Assembly: GCF_900112575.1 (NCBI RefSeq)
Contig: NZ_FOMH01000012.1
Span: 1-64,000 of the forward strand
Origin: Flavobacterium phragmitis
GTDB lineage: Bacteria > Bacteroidota > Bacteroidia > Flavobacteriales > Flavobacteriaceae
Direction: 5' to 3'
Length of the DNA stretch: 64,000 bases
Position 1 is the stretch's first letter; every line of letters starts with the position of its first letter. Under the pieces are notes generated by a model, which saw nothing but the letters and a program-made list of their open reading frames with translations, ran no database searches and was not told where the DNA came from. Positions 8,962-17,564 of the stretch are shown here, one piece after another. The position numbers were made by a program, and so were the translations under genes.

Positions 8962-9786
8962 TTAGCTAGCTAATTTCTGGTTGTACGGTTTTAATTCCAA
9001 TTGATATTTTTGCTTGAGTGTTCGCGACTGTAAACTTCTACGGATCATCTGCAAGGGCATTGTTACAGTCGAAACACTTAAAGTCGAAAGTTTTTTGATT
9101 TCGTTTATTTGTTTAGAAGCAAAATTTAAAATCGGATTAAAGGTGCTTAAATAGTTATAACTGTGTTGTGCTATCTCCAATTCCAGTACTTCTCTCAATA
9201 TATTTCTCATCATCAAATAACGAACTGTTCCTTTCTTTGGAATTGCTTTTAATTCCTCGAACTTCTGTTCTATTTTATGATTTTCGTTTCCAATGTAAAT
9301 GTAATTACCAGATTCATTTGTAAATATTTTTTTCACTTGAGAAACAAAATCGGTTTCTTGATTATTTACCATAGTAGGCATTCCAATTAGTGAAAACTGA
9401 ATGTGTTTGTGACTGTTAAAATACAATACACTATTGATGGATGAAGAATTACTCATAATTCCCGACTGGTTTTTCTTTAAACCTTTCACATCGCCATTTG
9501 CGCCGAAACTATGGTTTAGATTTCCTTTTTCACAATACACAAAGAATACTGGTGTTAACGGATTAGATTCAATACTTAAACTAACATCTTCATTAAAGGT
9601 AAAATCAAAATTGAGATAGGTCATTTCTTTCTCAAAACGAACACCGGAAATACTTCCTTTTGCCCATTTGGATTTAAAAGTCAATTTATATTCGTTGGCG
9701 GAAATCGTTAATTTACCGTCAAAACTATCTTTAAAGTTATTAAAAACAGCATCAAATCCTCCAGTATTTATGTAAAGTTTCTTCAT
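8962..9786 (-). CDS. AraC-family regulator with apparently collapsed DNA-binding domain
   Basis: A 274-residue protein. Residues 1-210 form a mixed alpha/beta sensory region followed by helices (LREVLELEIAQHSYNYL), resembling the N-terminal part of flavobacterial AraC regulators. The C-terminus is odd. After QINEIKKLSTLSVSTVTMPLQ it jumps within a few residues to SRTLKQKYQLELKPYNQK, which looks like the last helix of an AraC HTH domain (SRxxxxxFKxKYxxxPxxY). About 70-80 residues containing both helix-turn-helix units seem to be missing without a frameshift. It may be a non-DNA-binding remnant or a gene decaying by in-frame deletion. The family assignment is from remembered family pattern and is moderate. 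Confidence 0.55.
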   Translation of the reverse strand: MKKLYINTGGFDAVFNNFKDSFDGKLTISANEYKLTFKSKWAKGSISGVRFEKEMTYLNFDFTFNEDVSLSIESNPLTPVFFVYCEKGNLNHSFGANGDVKGLKKNQSGIMSNSSSINSVLYFNSHKHIQFSLIGMPTMVNNQETDFVSQVKKIFTNESGNYIYIGNENHKIEQKFEELKAIPKKGTVRYLMMRNILREVLELEIAQHSYNYLSTFNPILNFASKQINEIKKLSTLSVSTVTMPLQMIRRSLQSRTLKQKYQLELKPYNQKLAS

Positions 9787-10141
9787 TATAAGGTTTTTGG
9801 TTGAACAACTGGTTAGTACTTATTTACGTACAAAAACTAACCTTGGTTTTTATCTTAATTTCTATACTTCAAATTTCGTTTATCTTGTCACTCAATTCCT
9901 TATACAATTTCGGACAGATATTTCATAATTATTATTTTGTGAGGTACAAAGGTTCAAAGTGACAGAGTGACAAAGATTTTACTTCTAAGTGCTTTATGCA
10001 TAAAGAAACTCCGCCAACTAAATAAACCTTTGCCTCTTTGTAACTTTGCCACTCTATAACTCAAAAAAAAGCAGCTGCCTCAAATAAATTTGAAACAACT
10101 GCTCATCAGCAAAATAAAAATATCAATCTATTTTTACCTAT
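9787..10141. other. Intergenic region with inverted repeat and dispersed repeat text
   Basis: Next to the AraC-like gene lies a 7 bp inverted pair, GGTTAGT at 9811-9817 and ACTAACC at 9836-9842, a possible regulator site. From about 9941 to 10060 the sequence is a dispersed repeat (aaaggttcaaagtgacagag ... tttgtaactttgccactc) seen also near 23.6, 24.8, 34.3 and 36.9 kb. No coding sequence is seen. Confidence 0.45.
10061..10103 (-). terminator. Intrinsic terminator after the 113-residue gene
   Basis: Arms agcagctgcctcaaa (10070-10084) and tttgaaacaactgct (10089-10103) pair over 15 positions with two G-U pairs and a 4 nt loop. On the minus strand the hairpin is followed by eight U. It lies 38 nt downstream of the stop codon at 10142. 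Confidence 0.8.
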
Positions 10142-10483
10142 CTATGTAAGTTCGTTTATGTCGGCATTTTTAGAATAATTGGCTTTTGGAATATCCTTGA
10201 AAAATTCAGCTTCTTCTAAATCCGCTGTAGGACCATAACCTAATAAATGAGTTCCTTTTCTGTTATCTTTTGTTTCGATTACATATAAAATTGACATATC
10301 ATCCGGATCGCTCATTCCTTCATAGCGCTGATGTGCTACAATAAAAATATCTTCGGGCTTGTAAGCAATTTTAGTTTCTGCATCGATTAATTGATCGTTT
10401 TCAAATAAGTAAGTAACAGTATATCCTTGGTCTTGATATGTTTTTATATAGTCGGTTTCGTGTTTTGAATATTCTCGTTTCAT
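10142..10483 (-). CDS. Small conserved protein, 'PDDMSILYVIE' family, function unknown
   Basis: A 113-residue soluble protein of unknown function. The central motif YKPEDIFIVAHQRYEGMSDPDDMSILYVIET, followed by a Gly-rich GTHLLGYGP segment, resembles small Bacteroidota proteins that databases often label as phosphoribosylpyrophosphate synthetase-like, a name without real support. No membrane segment or signal peptide is present. It is transcribed alone, ends at its own terminator and is divergent from the multi-PAS kinase gene. A role in the surrounding stress set is only suggested by position. Confidence 0.7.
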   Translation of the reverse strand: MKREYSKHETDYIKTYQDQGYTVTYLFENDQLIDAETKIAYKPEDIFIVAHQRYEGMSDPDDMSILYVIETKDNRKGTHLLGYGPTADLEEAEFFKDIPKANYSKNADINELT

Positions 10484-10614
10484 AATTTTTATTTTAATCT
10501 ATTTATCAAATTTCCGTATTGAAACGCGATAAAATTAACTCTAACGATTTTAATCGTAGCTCATTCAAAAATCATAGAAAAACTCATTTTATTTTTTATT
10601 AATTTTAACCATGC

Positions 10615-10629
10615 CTTACTCTGAGTAAG
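10615..10629. promoter_or_regulatory. Candidate operator palindrome upstream of the PAS kinase
   Basis: CTTACTC T GAGTAAG is a perfect 7 bp inverted repeat with a 1 nt centre, followed by a T-run, 52 nt before the kinase start. Such a tight palindrome is more like a protein-binding site than an RNA hairpin. No regulator can be assigned. Confidence 0.35.
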
Positions 10630-10681
10630 ATTTTTTTATACGAACTTTAGAATTATTACAAGACGACAAATACCCTTTTTA

Positions 10682-13600
10682 ATGAATAATAATTATGATT
10701 TTTTGGCAAATGGAGGAGAAATGGGAGCACTTACCCGAGCCAAAGATTGGAGCAAAACACCCGTTGGACCAGCAGAATTTTGGCCTCAAAGTCTTCGTAC
10801 TACTTTGGGGATTTTGTTAAATTCTAAATTTCCAATGTTTTTGTTTTGGGGGCCAGATCATATTTGTTTTTATAATGATGCTTATCGTCCAAGTCTTGGA
10901 AACGATGGCAAACATCCTGCAATACTCGGAGAAAAAGGAGCCGATTTCTGGCCTGAAATATGGGATTTTATTCAACCTTTAATCGATCAGGTTTTAACTC
11001 AAGGAGAAGCTACCTGGCACGAAGATCAATTACTTCCCATTTATAGAAACGGTAAAATGGAAGATGTTTACTGGACTTTCAGTTATAGCCCTGTAAATAA
11101 TGAAGATGGAAAGACTTCTGGAGTTTTGGTCATCTGCAATGAAACTACAGATAAGGTTTTAACCAACCAAAAGCTCAAAGAAAGCAATGAACGTCACTTA
11201 AACAGCATTTTGCAGGCGCCCAACGCAATGTGCATTTTTAGAGGCCCTGATTATACTATTGAAATTGCCAATAAACTAATGCTCGAAATTTGGGAACGAA
11301 AGGAAAAAGAAGTACTCCATAAACCCGTTTTTGATGCTTTGCCTGAAGTTCGTGACCAAGGTTTAGAAGAAATTTTAAAAAATGTTTATACAACTGGAGA
11401 AACTTTTACAGCTCAGGAACTCCCTGTGAAATTGTACCGAAAAGGCAATATCCTTACTCATTTTATCAATGTAACTTATGAAGCCTTAAAGGAATCTAAC
11501 GGCGAAATCTCTGGGATTCTGTCTATTGCCAATGATGTTACACTTCAGGTCAATGCACGAAATGCTGTTGAAGAAAGTGAAAAACGTTTTAGAAATACCG
11601 TAAAACAGCTGCCGCTTGGAATTGGAATTTTAAAGGGAGAAAATCTTGTTTTGGAAATGGCGAATGCGACTTACCTTCATATTATTGATAAAAATGAAAG
11701 TGATGTTATCGATAAACCTATTTTCGACTCGGTCCCCGAAGCAAAAGAAACTGTCTTTCCATTATTAAAGAACGTTTTTGAAACAGGAGTTCCTTATTAT
11801 ACGGATGAACTTCCTGTGACATTAAACCGTTATAATAGTGAAGAATTGGGTTATTTTAATCTGGTATTTTATCCATTGAAAGAAAGTGACATTATTACTG
11901 GAGTTATTGTCGTAGCTTATGAAGTAACTGAAGAAGTAAAAGGAAGACATCTTTTGACCGAAAGCGAAAAAGCCTTTCGAAATATTGTGATGGAATCTCC
12001 CATTGCAATGGCAATCTTTAGAGGGAAAAAACATATTATCGAAATGGCCAATAATACTATGATGTATACCATTTGGCAAAAAGAAGAAAAAGATGTTATT
12101 GGAAAACCTCTACTGGAAGTTTTTCCCGAACTGGCTAATCAAAAATATCCCGAATTATTAGACGAAGTTATCAATAATGGTAAAACCATTCGCGAAAACG
12201 AATCTATTGCTTATGTTGATATTAAAGGAAAACTAAAAAAATTCTATCTCGATTACGAATATACACCTCTATATGAAAAAAATGGGAAATCATCCGGAAT
12301 TATGGTAACCGTTAATGATGTCACACCCAAAGTTAAAGCAAGAAAAAAACTGGAAACTGCCGAACAAAGATTGCGATTGGCTGCCGAAATTGGTGAAATT
12401 GCCATGTGGGATTTAGATCTCAAAACCAAAAAACTAATCTATAGCGATAATCTACTGGAACTTTTTGGTTTTGAAAAAGACAAAAAGTTGGTTCACCAAG
12501 ATATTAGAAGCAGAATTCTTCCTGAAGATGAACCTATTATAGAGGAAGCTTTAGCAAAGGCTTTTAAAACGAGTATTTACAGATATGAAGCCCGTATTTT
12601 AAAATTAGACAATACCATCAGCTGGATAAAAGTACACGGAAAAGTGTTTTTTGATGAAAATAAAGAACCTGCCAAAATGATTGGAACTGTAATGGATATT
12701 ACGGTCGAGAAAAACAATCAGCAGGTTTTGGAGAAAAGCGAAAAGAAATTCAGACTCCTTGCCGACTCTATTCCACAATTAATCTGGACAAGTGATTCAC
12801 TGGGAAATTTGAATTATTTTAATGAAACTTTTTATACCTATTGCGGTTATTCCAAAAAAGAAATTGAAAAAGATGGCTGGCTTCAAGTTGTTCATCCAGA
12901 TGACCGGGAAGAGAATATCAAACTTTGGATGGAGTCTGTCAAAACAGGGCATGATTTTTTATTTGTGCATCGTTTTAAACGTTACGATGGAGAATATCGA
13001 TGGCAACTCAGCCGTGCGATTGCACAAACAGATGAATTAGGAAAAATCCTGATGTGGGTTGGAACCAGCACGGATATCGAAGAACAAAAAAACTTTACAA
13101 ATCAGCTGGAAGAACAAATTATTGACCGAACTACACAACTTGAAATTCAAAATCGTGATTTAGTCAATATGAATATTGAATTGCAGTCTTTCGCCTATAT
13201 CTCAAGTCATGATCTTCAGGAACCTTTAAGAAAAATACAAACTTTCGCCAGCCGATTAAACGAATTGGATGATCAGAATATTTCGGCGAATGCCAAAACC
13301 TATTTGTCTAGAATTGAAGCATCGGCAAGAAAAATGCAGACGCTTATACAAGACTTATTGACTTATTCCCGTGCAAATTCTGCCGATCGTGTTTTTACAA
13401 CTGTAAATATAAATGACATTTTGGATGAAGTAATCAGCGATTTCTCAGAAAAAATTGAAGAAAAGAAAGCCAAAGTAGAATACCATGATTTGGGAGAAGC
13501 CGTATTGATTCAGTTTCAATTCAGACAACTATTACACAATTTAGTAGAAAATGCTTTAAAATTCTCTAGAAACGGTATTCCTCCAAGAGTGCAAATTTCA

Positions 13601-13882
13601 GTAACAGAAGTAAATGGAAGTGCTATCCCAAATGCCGAATTTAAAGATAAAATCTACCATCATCTGAAAGTTTCGGATAACGGAATTGGTTTTGATATGG
13701 AATACAAAGAAAAAATCTTTGAGGTATTTCAGCGTTTAAATACAGAAAGCGAATTTAAAGGTACAGGAATTGGTCTTGCAATTGTCAAGAAAATTGTTGA
13801 AAACCATAAAGGTTTCGTCACCGTTTCCAGCGAAAAAGACAAAGGATCAACTTTTAATATTTTTATCCCTGATTTATCGTAA
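10682..13882 (+). CDS. Soluble sensor histidine kinase with six PAS domains
   Basis: A 1066-residue kinase with no membrane segments. Domains: PAS1 about 35-160, which starts with GALTRAKDWSKTPVGP, a pattern common in such kinases; PAS2 170-295; PAS3 300-425; PAS4 430-560; PAS5 565-690; PAS6 695-815; a short coiled coil; HisKA with phospho-acceptor His843 in ISSHDLQEPLRKI; and HATPase_c about 940-1066 with LVENALKFS, DNGIGFD and GTGIGLAI. PAS2, PAS3 and PAS4 are clear internal duplications sharing the patterns IANxxM, KPxxxxxPE and DVTxxVxAR. The gene converges on a receiver gene 4 bp away on the other strand, a plausible partner. Confidence 0.92.
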   Translation: MNNNYDFLANGGEMGALTRAKDWSKTPVGPAEFWPQSLRTTLGILLNSKFPMFLFWGPDHICFYNDAYRPSLGNDGKHPAILGEKGADFWPEIWDFIQPLIDQVLTQGEATWHEDQLLPIYRNGKMEDVYWTFSYSPVNNEDGKTSGVLVICNETTDKVLTNQKLKESNERHLNSILQAPNAMCIFRGPDYTIEIANKLMLEIWERKEKEVLHKPVFDALPEVRDQGLEEILKNVYTTGETFTAQELPVKLYRKGNILTHFINVTYEALKESNGEISGILSIANDVTLQVNARNAVEESEKRFRNTVKQLPLGIGILKGENLVLEMANATYLHIIDKNESDVIDKPIFDSVPEAKETVFPLLKNVFETGVPYYTDELPVTLNRYNSEELGYFNLVFYPLKESDIITGVIVVAYEVTEEVKGRHLLTESEKAFRNIVMESPIAMAIFRGKKHIIEMANNTMMYTIWQKEEKDVIGKPLLEVFPELANQKYPELLDEVINNGKTIRENESIAYVDIKGKLKKFYLDYEYTPLYEKNGKSSGIMVTVNDVTPKVKARKKLETAEQRLRLAAEIGEIAMWDLDLKTKKLIYSDNLLELFGFEKDKKLVHQDIRSRILPEDEPIIEEALAKAFKTSIYRYEARILKLDNTISWIKVHGKVFFDENKEPAKMIGTVMDITVEKNNQQVLEKSEKKFRLLADSIPQLIWTSDSLGNLNYFNETFYTYCGYSKKEIEKDGWLQVVHPDDREENIKLWMESVKTGHDFLFVHRFKRYDGEYRWQLSRAIAQTDELGKILMWVGTSTDIEEQKNFTNQLEEQIIDRTTQLEIQNRDLVNMNIELQSFAYISSHDLQEPLRKIQTFASRLNELDDQNISANAKTYLSRIEASARKMQTLIQDLLTYSRANSADRVFTTVNINDILDEVISDFSEKIEEKKAKVEYHDLGEAVLIQFQFRQLLHNLVENALKFSRNGIPPRVQISVTEVNGSAIPNAEFKDKIYHHLKVSDNGIGFDMEYKEKIFEVFQRLNTESEFKGTGIGLAIVKKIVENHKGFVTVSSEKDKGSTFNIFIPDLS

Positions 13883-13886
13883 AAAA

Positions 13887-14318
13887 TTAGAATTTGAAAA
13901 CAAAATTAGATTTGGTTGGAATAAATTTATCCCACTCAATCTGAATAGCTAATTCTATAGATTTGATAATATCACTCATCAAAATAGGTTTTGTTATAAA
14001 GGCATTTGCTCCCAGAGCTCGGCATTTCTCAATAATTCCAGGTTCGCTTGAAGTAGAATAAATTACAACTGGAATATCTTTTTTATAGTCGGAATTTCTA
14101 AGCTCTTCTAAAACATCGAATCCATTTTTTCCTGGCATATTTAAATCTAGAAAAACTACATATGGAGTTGATGGCGGATTAAATATGGCACTTAGCAGTT
14201 TATCTCCTCCACTATAGGTCTGCAATTTAATTTCTCTTGGTATCGAATCTACTGCGTCGGTAAAAATGCTGATATCATCTTCGTCATCGTCAGTATATAA
14301 TATAGTGTAATCAGCCAT
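13887..14318 (-). CDS. Single-domain response regulator
   Basis: A 143-residue receiver protein starting at MADYTILYTDDDEDD. The frame is open 30 residues further upstream, but that stretch has no receiver sequence. The acidic pocket is DDDEDD, the phospho-acceptor Asp lies in VVFLDLNMPGKNGFDVL, the Thr/Ser position in VIYSTSS and the Lys in FITKPI. This DDDEDD group is the type often paired with PAS kinases or phytochromes. The 3' ends of this gene and the multi-PAS kinase gene are only 4 bp apart on opposite strands. Confidence 0.9.
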   Translation of the reverse strand: MADYTILYTDDDEDDISIFTDAVDSIPREIKLQTYSGGDKLLSAIFNPPSTPYVVFLDLNMPGKNGFDVLEELRNSDYKKDIPVVIYSTSSEPGIIEKCRALGANAFITKPILMSDIIKSIELAIQIEWDKFIPTKSNFVFKF

Positions 14319-14520
14319 GGTGTTTTCGAGTGTAATTTTAATAAGCCAAATATAGGGTATTTTTTTGGGGTAAGCCCAATTTTGAGTTAAATTCCTACAA
14401 TATCTCAAATTGGAATCTCATAATTTCTATGTTTTATTATATAATAAGAAAGAAATTAAAAATCCCAACTTTACATTTCTATTACTTATTAGATAAATAC
14501 AAATTTTAAAATACAACATC

Positions 14521-15021
14521 ATGGGAGATCATAAAGACCTTACAGACGAATTTGCTGTCGATAAAATTAAAGATCTGGCAGAACATATTAAAACCTGTAT
14601 GTTTTGTACATACAATGAATATAGATTACAATCAAGACCAATGTCTGTGCAGAAAATAGACGATTTAGGACAACTTTGGTTTTTATCGGATCGAAACAGC
14701 AGTCAGAATGCTGAAATTACTGCAAATCCAACAGTAGAAATTTTCTTTTCTGAACCGCACGACAAATTCCTTACATTACATGGAACGGCAAGTATTTCGT
14801 ATGATCGAGAAACGATTAAAGAATTATGGAGTCCAGTTGTAAAAGTCTGGATGCCAGGAGGCGAAGACGATCCAAATTTAAGTGTAATTAAAGTCGTGCC
14901 GGAAGACGGTTATTATTGGAATAACAAAAACGGTAAAATGGTCGCTATCGCTAAAATGACCGCTGCCTTTGTTACTGGAAAAACAATGGATGATGGAATT
15001 GAAGGAACTTTGAAACTTTAA
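14521..15021 (+). CDS. Pyridoxamine 5'-phosphate oxidase family / general stress protein 26-like
   Basis: A 166-residue split-barrel flavin-binding protein. The features MCTYNEYRLQSRPMSVQ, LWFLSDRNSSQNAEI, VEIFFSEPHDKFLTLHGTASI and a C-terminal WNNKNGKM match the GSP26 / PPOX-like group that binds FMN or FAD. Members are stress-induced; the reaction is usually unknown, and this protein is too short and divergent to be called PdxH. It is a single gene followed by a repeat tract. Its neighbours (DUF892, DUF5661, DUF1328) point to a stress role. Confidence 0.85.
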   Translation: MGDHKDLTDEFAVDKIKDLAEHIKTCMFCTYNEYRLQSRPMSVQKIDDLGQLWFLSDRNSSQNAEITANPTVEIFFSEPHDKFLTLHGTASISYDRETIKELWSPVVKVWMPGGEDDPNLSVIKVVPEDGYYWNNKNGKMVAIAKMTAAFVTGKTMDDGIEGTLKL

Positions 15022-15281
15022 TGGTGGGGCTGGTTTAACCGCAAAGAGTGCAAAGAATTACGCAATCCCGATAGCTATCGGGAGCAAAGTTTTTTTAGCC
15101 ACAGATTAAATAGATTACAAAGATTTCAAAAAATCCTAATAATCTATTTAATCTGTGGCTAAATATTTTAAACGCAAAGTTCGCAAAGCTTTATTCTTAA
15201 AACTTTGCGAACTTTGCGTTTTTTTTTAGACCCCGCATATCAAAAAACTTTGCGTGCTTTGCGGTTAAAAACAAAATTTAT
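15022..15281. repeat. Composite repeat tract with three inverted repeats
   Basis: Three structures lie in a row: the inserted palindrome TCCCGATAGCTATCGGGA at 15066-15083 within a cgcaa/gcaaag repeat; an inverted pair agccacagattaaatagatt (from 15098) and its complement ending near 15162; and aacgcaaagttcgcaaag (from 15170) with its complement near 15205-15221. Any of these may act as a factor-independent 3' end for the PPOX-like gene. No coding sequence is present. Confidence 0.7.
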
Positions 15282-15998
15282 TTAGACATTCATTCGTTTT
15301 AATTCTAAAGCATTCAAAATACCAGCTTCGCTTGCAGTATTATTAAAATAAACAAATCCTTTCTTTTTAGTATCAATATTACTATTTATATCAGTTAATT
15401 CATCAGTAGAATAACTGGAATGAAACATTTTGGGAATTCCGTGAAATCTAATATACAATAAAGGAAAATCTTTAAAGATAGTCTGCGGAAGATTAGGATG
15501 ACTCACACTGCAGAATGTAATATTATTTTCTTTGAAAGAATTCCAAACCTCAGCATTCCACCAGCTTTCATGTCTAAATTCGATTACATTTTGAAAATCA
15601 TAATTCAAAATACCAATTATACTATGCAATTTTTCTTTACTAAACACATAACTAGGCGGAAATTGAAACAAAATTGCCCCCAGTTTATCCTTCATTCCAT
15701 TTTTACAAATACTATAAAAGTCATCTAAAAGACTTTCGCAATCTTGAAGTTTTTTGATATGTGTAATTTCTTTTGGGACTTTGATTGAAAATAAAAAATC
15801 TTTGGGTGATTTATCGTACCAATTCTTAAAAATTCGAAGGGTTGGAAACTTATAAAAACTGCCGTTAAATTCATAAGTGTCAAAATGCTGGCAGTAAAAA
15901 TTAAACCATTCTTTTGACGGTAAAGTCTGTGGATAAAATACTTTTTTCCAAAAACTGTTATAATAACTCGAGCAACCTATTAAAACTTGATTTTTCAT
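15282..15998 (-). CDS. DUF72 domain protein
   Basis: A 238-residue protein beginning MKNQVLIGCSSYY; the frame is open further upstream but that part lies inside the nei gene. DUF72 (TIM-barrel-like, YecE family) features are GCSSYYNSFWKKVFYP, the YEFNGSFYKFPT segment, FLFSIKVPKEITH, LGAILFQFPPSY and VIEFRHESWW. The family function is not established. Its start overlaps the stop of the upstream glycosylase gene by 4 bp (ATGA), so the two are translated together. That pairing hints at a link to DNA or nucleotide repair, but this is inference from position only. Confidence 0.85.
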   Translation of the reverse strand: MKNQVLIGCSSYYNSFWKKVFYPQTLPSKEWFNFYCQHFDTYEFNGSFYKFPTLRIFKNWYDKSPKDFLFSIKVPKEITHIKKLQDCESLLDDFYSICKNGMKDKLGAILFQFPPSYVFSKEKLHSIIGILNYDFQNVIEFRHESWWNAEVWNSFKENNITFCSVSHPNLPQTIFKDFPLLYIRFHGIPKMFHSSYSTDELTDINSNIDTKKKGFVYFNNTASEAGILNALELKRMNV

Positions 15999-16726
15999 AT
16001 GTATAATTCTTGACAATTGGGACAGAAAAAACTTCTGCGTTTTCGGTCTCCAGTCTGTTTTTTGTGAATAGGAAGATTGCATCTTAGACAGACACTTTTG
16101 GTGTAAGCTTCCCAATGCTGTTTGAGTTCGAATTTCTTTTTCCAATACAAAAATTCGAAACTATAAATCGAACATTCGGCAATAATCTGACTGATTTCAT
16201 TTGGCGGAATTTTTCCAATTATAGATTCTGGATGAATATAACAGCGGTACAATACTTCGTTTTTGATGATATTCCCTACTCCTGCAAAAATATTTTGATC
16301 TAGGACCACATCACAAATCATTTTATCTGGCATTTTTTCTAAACTGACTTGCGCCATTTTGGGATCCCAATTTTCATTCATTACATCGACACTCCAATCG
16401 TAATGAGAATTAATATCGCCTTCTAAGAATTTAACGGAACAGGTGTAGAAATTGAGTTCTCCATCTTCAAAAACGAGACTTAAACGTGGCGTCGATTCTT
16501 TACGTTCGTTAACTCTATAAGTACCAAACATCAGCATGTGAATTTTAACGGTAAAAGAATCAAAACAAATTAAAAAATGTTTACCCCAGGTATTGAATCT
16601 ATTAATCGTCTTATCTTTTAGTCGGGAAATATCAATACTCGCATTTCCAGAAACAGAAATGATTTTCTTTCCAGTAAATTGCTGTACTTCTTCTTTTAAA
16701 ATTACTATGGAAGGACCTTCTGGCAT
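15995..16726 (-). CDS. nei: Fpg/Nei family DNA glycosylase (endonuclease VIII-like)
   Basis: A 243-residue formamidopyrimidine/endonuclease VIII family enzyme for excision of oxidised bases. The start at 16726 gives the essential N-terminal MPEGP, in which Pro2 is the Schiff-base nucleophile and Glu3 the general acid; the longer frame would hide this and run into a terminator. The H2TH region holds DQNIFAGVGNIIKNEVLYRCYIHP, and the C-terminal zinc finger is CxxC...CPNC in SVCLRCNLPIHKKQ...FFCPNCQ. The finger loop has GDRKRRSFFC with the conserved Arg. It overlaps the DUF72 gene by 4 bp. Nei versus Fpg is judged from the EGPS start and is not certain. Confidence 0.88.
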   Translation of the reverse strand: MPEGPSIVILKEEVQQFTGKKIISVSGNASIDISRLKDKTINRFNTWGKHFLICFDSFTVKIHMLMFGTYRVNERKESTPRLSLVFEDGELNFYTCSVKFLEGDINSHYDWSVDVMNENWDPKMAQVSLEKMPDKMICDVVLDQNIFAGVGNIIKNEVLYRCYIHPESIIGKIPPNEISQIIAECSIYSFEFLYWKKKFELKQHWEAYTKSVCLRCNLPIHKKQTGDRKRRSFFCPNCQELYI

Positions 16727-16748
16727 ATAATTTTCTTTAGGTTTGTAT

Positions 16749-16776
16749 AAAAAAGTGCAGTCCGAAAACTGCACTT
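16749..16776 (-). terminator. Intrinsic terminator of the DUF892 gene
   Basis: A perfect 9 bp stem (aagtgcagt at 16753-16761 and its complement at 16768-16776) with loop ccgaaa. On the minus strand it is followed by a run of U. It sits 18 bp after the DUF892 stop and before the nei start, which supports the internal nei start codon. Confidence 0.88.
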
Positions 16777-16794
16777 ATAAGTATATTTTATTTT

Positions 16795-17376
16795 TTATTC
16801 AATTTCTGCAGCTTCAAGATTCACTGCATTTACGGCAACTTCAGTCAAAATCTTATCGGCACCTTTTTCTTCATCTAGTGTCTGCTCTAAAAGTGTTGCT
16901 GCTTCCGGCAATCCTAGAGTTTCAGCAAATTGTCTTAAAGTTCCATAAGTGGCAATTTCATAATGTTCAATTTTCTGGCTTGCAGCGATAATTCCTGCAT
17001 CACGAACTACTCCAATTTCGGTTTCTTCAAGCATTCCTTTGGCTTCTTCAATAAGCCCATCCATGGCGTCGCATTTTTTGGCTGTAGCTTTTTTTCCAAT
17101 AATTTTAAAAACTTCCTCCAGACGAGTAATTTGTTCTTCGGTTTCGGTTAAATGATTGTCAATTGCATCTTTCAATTCTACTGAAGAAGCATTTTTAACC
17201 ATTGTTGGCAATGCTTTGGTCAAAGCTTTTTCAGCCCAATAAATATCTTTTAAACCGTCTTCAAATAATTCTGTAAGTCCCGAAGCCGCATTCGATTTTG
17301 GTTTTGTAACGCCTCTAGGCGTTGTTTCTTTTGCAGTGGCTTTTTTACTATTCGTAGTTTTCTCTGTAGTTTTCAT
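16795..17376 (-). CDS. Ferritin-like DUF892 protein (YciE/YciF family)
   Basis: A 193-residue protein. Residues 1-32 are a Lys/Thr/Ala-rich tail (TTEKTTNSKKATAKE); the rest is a DUF892 ferritin-like four-helix bundle: LTELFEDGLKDIYWAEKALTKALP, then HLTETEEQITRLEEVF, KCDAMDGLIEEA, KIEHYEIATYGTL and LLEQTLDEEKGADKIL. The Glu/His residues of the helices (E43, E81, H-x-E in IEHYE, and E in LDEEK) fit a di-iron site. YciE/F proteins are general stress proteins of unclear reaction. It is monocistronic, with a strong terminator, and divergent from the acidic protein gene. Confidence 0.9.
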   Translation of the reverse strand: MKTTEKTTNSKKATAKETTPRGVTKPKSNAASGLTELFEDGLKDIYWAEKALTKALPTMVKNASSVELKDAIDNHLTETEEQITRLEEVFKIIGKKATAKKCDAMDGLIEEAKGMLEETEIGVVRDAGIIAASQKIEHYEIATYGTLRQFAETLGLPEAATLLEQTLDEEKGADKILTEVAVNAVNLEAAEIE

Positions 17377-17564
17377 GGTAATAATTTTTATGATTAATAA
17401 GATGATAAAATTACTGCCTGCAAAATCAGACTGGTTATATGATTTTATCTTTAAATTTCATTCTAAACATCTGTTAATTATACAATTACACAAGACAATC
17501 GTATAAGAATTCCTAAATTATTCAGCGCTAAATTTGAAGATATAAATTACTAAAATTGAATATC

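Noticed and set aside
13887-14408. Longer start for the receiver gene near 14.4 kb
   Set aside because: The upstream 30 residues (MRYCRNLTQNW...) are unlike a receiver domain, while MADYTILYTDDD is a natural start.
15998-16145. N-terminal extension of the DUF72 gene
   Set aside because: The extra 49 codons lie entirely inside nei and have no DUF72 similarity; ATG at 15998 gives the ATGA overlap and the family start GCSSYY.
16727-16774. N-terminal extension of nei
   Set aside because: It would move the catalytic Pro away from position 2 and overlaps the DUF892 terminator.
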